5,465 nucleotides of DNA from Flavobacteriales bacterium. Lineage in GTDB: Bacteria; Bacteroidota; Bacteroidia; Flavobacteriales; Flavobacteriaceae. Below the pieces are notes generated by a model. That model was not told the DNA's origin. It saw nothing but the letters and a program-made list of their open reading frames with translations, and made no database searches. Of the stretch, positions 1-5,465 are shown in pieces; position 1 is the first letter of the stretch; every line of letters starts with the position of its first letter. The position numbers and the translations under genes were made by a program. Location of the stretch: the NCBI GenBank assembly GCA_003229235.1, contig QIIH01000064.1, positions 1 to 5,465 of the forward strand. The letters run 5' to 3'.

Positions 1-64
1 AATATTCCTCTTGACAGAAAATTTTATAATTATTTAACAGCTAATATGTTAGAAATGTTAAATT

Positions 65-1012
65 TTATTCTGTGATTTTTTGATATCCATTCAAATTTCC
101 TTTTCCCCAATCTTCGAGTTCTTGTTCGCTCCATAAATCTGGGAAGAAAACACGCCGTTGGTATCTAGGATGCATATATTTATGCCAGTCACTACCGCCA
201 GTAGCCTCTACATTTACCTTACCAGAATCAAGGTATTTAGCAGCCGCATCATAATGGTGCATTACCCAACTAATGTTTACCGTATGATCGTAATGTCGCA
301 TCGCATTAATTAGGCTTACATCTTTCTGGTATTCCTCTGGAAGGGTCTTAAATTTAGTCCATACGTTAAATTCGTTATACTCCTTCATCCATTGGATAAG
401 TTCTTTTTTATATTGCTTCTCGAAGTTTTTTATGAGCATATTTTTCTTGCCAGTTTTAGGGTCATTCCCTGCGGCTTGCCAATACATATTGTCAAAAGCA
501 TGCTCATAAGGTGTTTCTCTGTTTATAGTTTTTCTGAATCTGTAATCTATTAAATTGATGAGCTCTGTAGAAGCTATTTCGATTTTGCGATACTGCACAG
601 ACTGAAAACCACTCGCAGGAGTAAGCGTGTCTCTAAACTTCATATACTGCTTTACTTCCATCCCTGCTCCCATAATATCGAAAGAGCTAGAAAGCATATC
701 AAAGTATCTGCTAATTCGCATTAAATGCATTTCAAATTTGGTAGGGGCAATGTCTTGAGTGTGCGAAATTTGCTGCATCTCCCAAAGAATCATTTTAAAC
801 AACAATTCGTTTATTTGATGGTACATAATAAATACCATTTCGTCTGGCAATTGGGTGCGCTGTGTTTGCAAGCCTAGCAAGGCATCTAGTTGTATAAAGT
901 CCCAGTATTTCATGGGTTCGGCATGCAGCAAGCCAGAAAGATGTACGTCTGGGTTCTGGCCCATAGCCTCGTATTTTTTGTCTATAGCTGCTAAGAGTTC
1001 TTCTCTATTCAT
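65..1012 (-). CDS. kynA: Tryptophan 2,3-dioxygenase (heme enzyme, first step of the kynurenine pathway)
   Basis: This 315-residue protein should oxidise L-tryptophan with O2 to N-formylkynurenine in the cytoplasm, using heme. The sequence shows the family signatures in order. FIMYHQINELLFK (61-73) carries the active-site histidine (H65). YMKFRDTLTPASGFQS (123-138) carries Y123, R127 and S134, which line up with the substrate-binding Tyr/Arg/Ser of characterised bacterial enzymes. H243, in HYDHTVNISWV, is the likely proximal heme ligand. ATGGSDW (270-276) is the C-terminal TGGS loop that contacts the substrate, and RRVFFPDLW follows it. The spacing from H243 to T271 is longer than in the Xanthomonas-type enzyme, so the C-terminal part has an insertion; the total length is near what I expect for Bacteroidota forms. 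The ATG start follows an A-rich leader without a Shine-Dalgarno. No other kynurenine-pathway gene is present in the window, and no clear terminator follows in the 64 bases available. The family assignment is secure; residue equivalences are by eye. Confidence 0.96.
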   Translation of the reverse strand: MNREELLAAIDKKYEAMGQNPDVHLSGLLHAEPMKYWDFIQLDALLGLQTQRTQLPDEMVFIMYHQINELLFKMILWEMQQISHTQDIAPTKFEMHLMRISRYFDMLSSSFDIMGAGMEVKQYMKFRDTLTPASGFQSVQYRKIEIASTELINLIDYRFRKTINRETPYEHAFDNMYWQAAGNDPKTGKKNMLIKNFEKQYKKELIQWMKEYNEFNVWTKFKTLPEEYQKDVSLINAMRHYDHTVNISWVMHHYDAAAKYLDSGKVNVEATGGSDWHKYMHPRYQRRVFFPDLWSEQELEDWGKGNLNGYQKITE

Positions 1013-1243
1013 TTTGATTTGTTTTTAAAAAGGGTGTTATAAAATTAAGGCAATACGAACCGAATACTAAGTATAGTCCACGAAAAGAGGGTAGAAACCT
1101 TAAGAAAAAGGAGATTTAATGTTCAAATAGCTCGAAACAGCATTTATTGCAAAAACCGATATATGGCTACTATACATTTTAAAAATATTATAGGTCAAAG
1201 CTAGGTAATTTGTCTGGTTTTTAAAAAGATGAGGTTGTTAAAC

Positions 1244-1275
1244 AAAAAAACCACGCTTCTAGCGTGGCTCTTTTT
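1244..1275 (-). terminator. Rho-independent terminator after the T9SS-protein gene, potentially bidirectional
   Basis: A perfect 7-bp stem (CCACGCT at 1251-1257 and AGCGTGG at 1261-1267) closes a 3-base loop. On the minus strand it is followed by seven T (plus-strand A at 1244-1250), a textbook intrinsic terminator about 27 bases past the stop codon at 1294. The plus-strand flank CTCTTTTT (1268-1275) is also T-rich, so it may stop transcripts from either side. It separates this gene from the dioxygenase gene downstream, which therefore should have its own promoter in 1013-1243. Confidence 0.88.
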
Positions 1276-1290
1276 GAATATTAAAGACTG

Positions 1291-1307
1291 TGGTTATCTA
1301 ATAACCA
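1291..1307 (-). repeat. Short perfect inverted repeat over the stop codon of the T9SS-protein gene
   Basis: TGGTTAT (1291-1297) and ATAACCA (1301-1307) form a 7-bp stem with a 3-base loop that includes the TAA stop at 1294-1296. It is AT-rich and lies 16 bases upstream (minus-strand sense) of the strong terminator stem, so the transcript would end in two tandem hairpins. It may be a chance product of the codons for the C-terminal LVIR of the sorting domain. The repeat is directly visible; any function is unproven. Confidence 0.4.
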
Positions 1308-2553
1308 GCTTTTTAGTAACCATTGTTGTTTCGTTAAACACACGAATCAAATAGATTCCTGGTGAGAGCGCAGAAACATCTATTGTTTGTTCTGTACTCG
1401 CATCTTGTAATGGCATAGCAATTAATTGCTTCCCGCTAATGTCGTATACCTCTACAGCTGCAATTCTGTTTTGTAGATCCCAACTTAAAGTAAAGTAACC
1501 GTTGGCCGGGTTAGGATACATCACAAACGAGTCAAGAGAAACATCATTTGTAGATAACAAACAATTTTCGTCAGGATCTGTAAGCGTAACCACAGTCTCA
1601 CAACTTGCCTCTCTGTTAAAAGGATCTGTAACCGTTACCACTACATCGTTGGCGCCTAAATCGTCACAGCTAAAGGTATCTGGTACAATATCTACCTCAT
1701 AATCGATAAGCATCAACGACTTTATGTCGTCTGTAAAACTAGGATCTAGAATCATATCAGGCGTAAATGTCATTAAATCTATAGTGTAGATAGAAGAGCA
1801 TCCTCCAGTAGTAGAGCTAACTACTTTATTGTTCCCAACATATTCTATAGCTTGGGCTGTTCCTCCACAGCCACCATCTGGCACTACAAAACTAAATAAA
1901 GCTTGCGGAACACCCGTCGAAATAGGGATCTCGGTAATTGTCGCGACCGAAGTACCTCTCGCATGAATTAATCTGTCGTTATCAAAATCGTAGGTAAGCC
2001 CAACGCCAACGCCTGCAGTTTCTACTGTTGTAAGAGGAGTCATACTAAGGCTACTAATATTAAACTTATTTATCTCTCCTGTATTAAACACAAAATAAAG
2101 AGTGCCGTTTGAGCCAAATGCCATTGCTTGAGGGCTTGTACTACCTCCATCTGAAACAATTGCAGCTAACTCAACACGATCGCCTGTTTCTAAATCGAAA
2201 GTAAATAAGGTGCGACTCCCTCCAGAGCCACCTAGAAAATATACGGTCTGGTCTTTTGGATTATAGTCAAAAACAAATGCGCCTCCAGCACCTGTACTCT
2301 GAATATAGCTATCATCCCATGTAATATCGTCTGTATCGCGTTCGTAATCTAATTTAAATATATTTTCTACCCCACCTAAAAAAGGGTTTAAAGCGTATAG
2401 CTCGTTCATCGGGAAGTCTTCTACAAGAACATCTTCCGCTGTAGTTACAGCTGTAAAATCTGGTTGAATAGTTATCGCTGCCTCTTGGCAAGTAATTTCA
2501 AATGGAGTGAAGCTACCAACAAACATTAAATCTTTAAGACAAATATTATGCAA
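1294..2553 (-). CDS. T9SS-exported beta-propeller/Ig-like repeat protein, apparently lacking its N-terminus
   Basis: The reading frame gives 419 residues from a TTG; the first ATG is residue 10 (2524-2526). Residues about 339-419 are a type A T9SS sorting domain: SFVMYPNPANG, then VEVYDISGKQL, then the SALSPGIYLIRV strand, ending in a basic KKLVIR tail. Such proteins cross the outer membrane by the type IX system and are released or anchored at the surface. Residues about 45-284 contain about five repeats of roughly 40 residues, such as AMAFGSNGTLYFVF and LTYDFDNDRLIHA, consistent with a YncE-like beta-propeller. Residues about 285-338 (DTFSCDDLGANDVVVTVTD) match the second half of an Ig-like repeat common in flavobacterial surface proteins, and residues 17-45 (FEITCQ...AEDVLVED) look like its first half. 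No signal peptide is present at either possible start, although a T9SS cargo needs one for Sec export. The upstream frame is open only to a TGA near 2600. I infer the original 5' end is missing; the remaining gene may be a non-functional remnant. Substrate or ligand is unknown. Confidence 0.85.
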   Translation of the reverse strand: MHNICLKDLMFVGSFTPFEITCQEAAITIQPDFTAVTTAEDVLVEDFPMNELYALNPFLGGVENIFKLDYERDTDDITWDDSYIQSTGAGGAFVFDYNPKDQTVYFLGGSGGSRTLFTFDLETGDRVELAAIVSDGGSTSPQAMAFGSNGTLYFVFNTGEINKFNISSLSMTPLTTVETAGVGVGLTYDFDNDRLIHARGTSVATITEIPISTGVPQALFSFVVPDGGCGGTAQAIEYVGNNKVVSSTTGGCSSIYTIDLMTFTPDMILDPSFTDDIKSLMLIDYEVDIVPDTFSCDDLGANDVVVTVTDPFNREASCETVVTLTDPDENCLLSTNDVSLDSFVMYPNPANGYFTLSWDLQNRIAAVEVYDISGKQLIAMPLQDASTEQTIDVSALSPGIYLIRVFNETTMVTKKLVIR

Positions 2554-3019
2554 AGATCTATCGGAGAAATACGGAATTCTGCTTTTACCAGCGTATCATC
2601 AAATAATGTGGTTTGCAAAGGGCGAAGATTTTCATATGAACATTGGAACAGAAATTTTGGCAGCCAGAAGTGGTAGAGTGGTTCTTGTAAATGATGGCAC
2701 AGCCGATGGTAACCCAAATGGAACAAACCTAATCACAATTTTGCACGACGACGAAACCGTTGCCGTATACTCGCATTTAACATTAAACGGAGTTTTAGTA
2801 AGCGTCGAAGATGAGGTAAATCAAGGTGATTTAATTGGCCTTAGCAGAAACACAGGCAATACAGGAGGTGTTTGGCATTTACATTTTTCTCTGCATCCTT
2901 GTTCTGGTCTTCCAGGGTTGCCAAACCCAGAGAGCTACCCAATAAGACCTGTCACCTTTAAAAATACGGAAGCAAATCCTCAAGGCCTCGGGACTGGACA
3001 GTGTTATACGGCAGATTAA
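2507..3019 (+). CDS. M23-family (LytM-type) metallopeptidase domain, probably 5'-truncated
   Basis: The frame runs 170 residues from a GTG. It contains the core of an M23 zinc endopeptidase, a family that cleaves peptide cross-links of peptidoglycan outside the inner membrane. Visible elements are EDFHMNIGTEILAARSGRVV (40-59), which corresponds to the DFxMPxGTxVxAAxxGxV strand with zinc ligand D41; AVYSHL (86-91) with catalytic H90; DEVNQGDLIGLSRNTGNTGG (102-121); and WHLHFSL (123-129) with H124 and zinc ligand H126. H31, ten residues before D41, is the best candidate for the first zinc ligand. Thus the catalytic set seems complete, but no signal peptide or lipobox precedes it and the first 47 bases overlap the divergent T9SS-protein gene. 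Family members normally carry an export signal, so the N-terminus is likely lost or the true start is elsewhere. The C-terminal tail (PESYPIRPVTFKN) is typical of this subfamily. It ends 16 bases from the stop of the convergent symporter gene, with no hairpin terminator between them. Confidence 0.82.
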   Translation: MKLPTNIKSLRQILCKDLSEKYGILLLPAYHQIMWFAKGEDFHMNIGTEILAARSGRVVLVNDGTADGNPNGTNLITILHDDETVAVYSHLTLNGVLVSVEDEVNQGDLIGLSRNTGNTGGVWHLHFSLHPCSGLPGLPNPESYPIRPVTFKNTEANPQGLGTGQCYTAD

Positions 3020-3035
3020 AAAAAATTATCTAAAA

Positions 3036-4532
3036 TTAATCTCCCTCATGCAGCTGTTTAGGCGGATACACTTTCGAGAAAATCCACCCAAAAATCATGG
3101 CAATTAAGAAGGAGGGCGCGAGGACATCAAGGGCCACAAAATACTCCCCAACGCTTTCTATATTTTGAAAAACAAATTTAAAGAGGATTACAGAGAAAAA
3201 CCCAGCAATCATCGATGCAATGGCCCCTTTTTCTGAATAACCCTTCCAAAACAGCGTTAAAATGATAACCGGACAGAAGGTGGCTGCTATTCCGGACCAC
3301 CCAAAGATAATTACCCAGAATACCTGCCTCTCAGGCGATACAACTGCAATTGTCATCGCTATTCCAAGAGCAATAACGGCCATAATAACTGTCACAACAC
3401 GTGATATTTTGGTAAGCTCATGATCTTTTAAATCTGGCCGAAATATCTTCTGATAAAAGTCCCGCGTAATGGCACTTGAAGCAATGATGAGTAGCGAATC
3501 AATAGTAGACATAATTGCAGAAAGTACAATAGCTACATATATCGCAACGAGGATAAGAGGTAAAAAGTTTTCGGTCATTACACTAAGCACATCTGTCGCA
3601 CCAATACCAAAAACAGTTTCTGGGTCTTGCCCGCTTTCTGTAAAAAGTACTCTAGCGAGAATACCAATTGTAACGGCGGCTGCATCTGTGAGCAGTGTAA
3701 ATATGATGGCAACCCATCGCCCCTTTTTTATTTCGTTTTCGTTTTTTATAGACATAAAACGAACGTAAACCTGTGGTGATCCTAAGAAACCGAGTCCTAT
3801 CATAGAAAAGCCCAAGATGGTAAATAGATTGAGCCAACCATCGTCGTTTCCTCCCCAGATATCTGTTAAAGCAGGATCGATTGCTTGTAAGCCTGTGGTA
3901 ATAGACTCCCCGTGATCCATAGAAAACCAAACCACTACAGGAAGCAGAACCAGACCAAAGAACATAAGAAGGCCTTGAAACAAATCGGACCAAACGGCAG
4001 CGACAAATCCACCGATAAAGATGTATATAAGAACAATAAAAAACCCAATAAGTGCACCCGTATAATAATTCACGTCCAGCAAGGATTCGAAGGCAATCCC
4101 AGTGGCATCAATTTGTGAACTCACATAGATAATCACAAAGATAGAAAGCACCGATGCGGCAATTATTCTAAGGGTGTGAGTGGTCGATTTAAAATGACTT
4201 TGTAAATAATCTGGGATGGTAATCGAGCCAAAGTTATCGGACCTTCGTTTGAAGCGTTTGGCCATAAAAAACCAAGAGACAAATACGCCTGCCAATTCTC
4301 CCAAAACAACCCAATATCCGGAGACTCCGGCCAAAGCACCCATTCCGGTTAAACCAATGAGTAGCCAACCCGATTCGCCTGTTGCACGAGCAGAAAAGGC
4401 CACCGCCCAAAAGCCCATATTTTTACCTCCCACATAAAAATCGCTCATGTTTTTAATGCGTCTAGAGGCAAGGATTCCAATCAGAAATAGAATGGCGACA
4501 TATATAGCGAGAACGATAAATTTTGTAAGCAT
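3036..4532 (-). CDS. putP: Sodium:solute symporter (SSS family), proline-permease (PutP)-like
   Basis: This 498-residue protein is very hydrophobic, with about 13 predicted membrane helices starting at residue 4, the topology and length usual for SSS carriers (TC 2.A.21). It should use the sodium gradient to take up a solute through the inner membrane; proline is the best guess. PutP-like features are DFYVGGKNMG (31-40), SGWLLIGLTG (54-63), VWSDLFQGLLM (180-190) with D183 near the PutP Asp187 position, and LSAIMSTIDSLLIIASSAIT (337-356). S342 and T343 in the last motif match the Ser340/Thr341 pair of the Na2 site in E. coli PutP. One difference is ARATGES (48-54), where E. coli PutP has a region with the Asp55 needed for sodium: the acidic residue is shifted by one (E53). 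The substrate could therefore differ, and the symbol is tentative. The ATG start has an A-rich leader and no Shine-Dalgarno. The gene is probably monocistronic: 119 bases separate it from the upstream regulator gene, and it converges with the peptidase gene. Confidence 0.9.
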   Translation of the reverse strand: MLTKFIVLAIYVAILFLIGILASRRIKNMSDFYVGGKNMGFWAVAFSARATGESGWLLIGLTGMGALAGVSGYWVVLGELAGVFVSWFFMAKRFKRRSDNFGSITIPDYLQSHFKSTTHTLRIIAASVLSIFVIIYVSSQIDATGIAFESLLDVNYYTGALIGFFIVLIYIFIGGFVAAVWSDLFQGLLMFFGLVLLPVVVWFSMDHGESITTGLQAIDPALTDIWGGNDDGWLNLFTILGFSMIGLGFLGSPQVYVRFMSIKNENEIKKGRWVAIIFTLLTDAAAVTIGILARVLFTESGQDPETVFGIGATDVLSVMTENFLPLILVAIYVAIVLSAIMSTIDSLLIIASSAITRDFYQKIFRPDLKDHELTKISRVVTVIMAVIALGIAMTIAVVSPERQVFWVIIFGWSGIAATFCPVIILTLFWKGYSEKGAIASMIAGFFSVILFKFVFQNIESVGEYFVALDVLAPSFLIAMIFGWIFSKVYPPKQLHEGD

Positions 4533-4564
4533 AGTGTTTCTGTTGGATGGTTAATTTGCACTTA

Positions 4565-4572
4565 AAAACCTA
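4565..4572 (-). promoter_or_regulatory. Candidate Bacteroidota -7 promoter element for the symporter gene
   Basis: Read on the minus strand this is TAGGTTTT, one base from the Bacteroidota -7 consensus TAnnTTTG. It lies 32 bases before the ATG, so the leader would be about 25 bases. No good -33 TTTG is seen at the expected distance; the nearest is a degenerate TTTA with too short a spacer. It is the best candidate in the 119-base gap, but short AT-rich matches occur by chance. Confidence 0.25.
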
Positions 4573-4651
4573 AGGTAGGGAAAAGGAGTAAATCCATTGT
4601 TCTGGAGTGATGGTTTTCGAGTATTTCGAATTGTCAGAAAAAAAACTGCTT

Positions 4652-5465
4652 TTATTCTAAACCTGCCAAGAACTCATTAAAATTACCTTGCGAGAAACGA
4701 GGTGGATGTATCAGTCCTAATTCTTGTTGCAAGGCTAAATCTTCCCAGACAATTTTCATTCCAGCTTTTTGACTCAGATCATAAGAATCATCGCGATCTG
4801 AATAAGAACAGCAGAGATAATTTTTATTTTCTATGTCTCTAAAATATCTTAAAAATTCGGTGATCGTATAAAAAATAGTATCGTTGCAATCTGCAGTTAT
4901 ATCATATGCATAATATATGGGTCTATCAGACAACTTGGGGTTAGTTAGATCACTTACTCTAAGGTTTTTGGTTGTAATTTCTTTCTCTCTAAGTTTTTTT
5001 AATGCCTCCTCTTTTAATGGCAAAAAGATACAATGCCCTCTATAATATCCTGACCCACCTGTTAGAACAAAATTGAGTTCTGGTAACAACCGAATGGCCT
5101 CTTTTATTAATTCTTCGTTTAAATAATTCTGATCTTTCCTCTGAGATTGAATAAAGCTTTTGATATATTTTAAATCATAATCAAAATCTATCGTTCTCAA
5201 ACTTTTTGATCTTATGTCGATTTGATCTTTAAACCAACTTGCCTTCGGCATCTCGTTTGCTCTTTCGTTAAGAGAATACTTTCTAGTTCTAAGATTGTAG
5301 AATGTCGGAATAGGAACGACCGCATTTAAATTGTGAATTAATTGATACGGCATTAATGTCTCTAAAACAATTTCCTCTTCTTTTTCTGATTTTATTAAGG
5401 TAATACCTTTCTCCCATCGTTGAATTGTTCTAAGGTCAACATTGATATTGTCTGCAAAATCTGAC
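4652..5465 (-). CDS. XRE-type helix-turn-helix regulator with a C-terminal GNAT-like domain, 5' end outside the window
   Basis: An internal ATG at 5351-5353 would give 233 residues, but the frame stays open for 37 more codons to the window edge. That extension encodes FADNINVDLRTIQRWEKGIT, the second half of a Cro/C1-type helix-turn-helix whose recognition helix is around LRTIQRWEKG, so the true start lies beyond the right edge. A linker follows with PYQLIHNLNAVVPIPTFYNL, then RKYSLNE and MPKASWFKDQI. The C-terminal part, from about residue 95 of the 233, has a pattern like a degenerate N-acetyltransferase fold: GHCIFLPLKEEALKKLREKEI, a strand YYAYDITAD, and LSQKAGMKIVWED, resembling the closing strand of GNAT proteins. 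I see no acetyl-CoA pyrophosphate loop (R/QxxGxG/A), so this would be a sensory or structural version. It is likely cytoplasmic and DNA-binding. The targets and effector are unknown. The helix-turn-helix call is fairly firm; the GNAT-like call is inference by eye. Confidence 0.8.
   Translation of the reverse strand, partial: SDFADNINVDLRTIQRWEKGITLIKSEKEEEIVLETLMPYQLIHNLNAVVPIPTFYNLRTRKYSLNERANEMPKASWFKDQIDIRSKSLRTIDFDYDLKYIKSFIQSQRKDQNYLNEELIKEAIRLLPELNFVLTGGSGYYRGHCIFLPLKEEALKKLREKEITTKNLRVSDLTNPKLSDRPIYYAYDITADCNDTIFYTITEFLRYFRDIENKNYLCCSYSDRDDSYDLSQKAGMKIVWEDLALQQELGLIHPPRFSQGNFNEFLAGLE

Noticed and set aside
11..30. TTGACA followed by TATAAT, resembling a sigma-70 promoter
   Set aside because: Only 8 bases separate the two boxes instead of about 17, Bacteroidota use a different promoter consensus, and no plus-strand gene follows.
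1167..1199. Possible Bacteroidota promoter for the dioxygenase gene on the minus strand (TTTG, 21-base spacer, TATAGTAG)
   Set aside because: The spacing fits, but the -7 box matches the consensus poorly and the leader would be about 155 bases. Not better than chance in an AT-rich gap.
1502..1702. Short plus-strand frame opposite the sorting-domain region
   Set aside because: It is antisense to the well-supported T9SS protein; its Ser/Thr/Val-rich translation only mirrors the repeat codons of that gene.
3020..3035. A-rich 16-base gap between convergent stops as a shared terminator
   Set aside because: It has an A/T run but no inverted repeat that could form a stem.
3469..3993. Open frames on both strands inside the symporter gene
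   Set aside because: They overlap a clearly coding, family-recognised frame, show no domain-like features and have compositions typical of shadow translations.
4634..4649. CAG-A8-CTG at the 3' end of the regulator gene as a terminator
   Set aside because: Only three base pairs can form around the A/T run, so there is no stable hairpin. Read-through toward the symporter gene cannot be excluded.

Overview
The window looks like chromosomal DNA from a member of the Bacteroidota, most likely a marine-type flavobacterium. The DNA is AT-rich. One gene encodes a protein ending in a type IX secretion (T9SS) sorting domain, a hallmark of that phylum. Start codons lack Shine-Dalgarno sequences and instead follow A-rich leaders. 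The tryptophan dioxygenase and sodium/proline-type symporter are of types common in flavobacteria. These lineage calls rest on recognition from the sequence, not on a search.

From left to right: (1) a tryptophan 2,3-dioxygenase gene on the minus strand (65-1012), apparently intact; (2) a 281-base gap holding a strong hairpin terminator for the next gene; (3) a T9SS-exported beta-propeller/Ig-like protein on the minus strand (1294-2553), which has a sorting domain but no signal peptide or convincing start; (4) a small M23-type metallopeptidase on the plus strand (2507-3019), also without a signal peptide or ATG start; (5) a sodium:solute symporter of the proline-permease type on the minus strand (3036-4532), intact; (6) a minus-strand regulator-like gene (4652 to the right edge). 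The last gene reads through the window boundary: 37 more in-frame codons upstream of the first internal ATG encode an XRE-type helix-turn-helix, so the window holds only its 3' part.

The genes do not form an obvious pathway. Tryptophan oxidation, proline/solute uptake, an exported adhesin-like protein, a cell-wall peptidase and a regulator look like ordinary, independently transcribed flavobacterial genes. The most notable structural observation is at about 2507-2560. There, two divergently oriented genes for exported proteins overlap head to head and both lack their 5' parts. This is what a single deletion across a divergent promoter region, or an assembly join, would leave. I see no CRISPR array, RNA gene, insertion sequence, attachment site or origin, and no convincing new multi-gene system.
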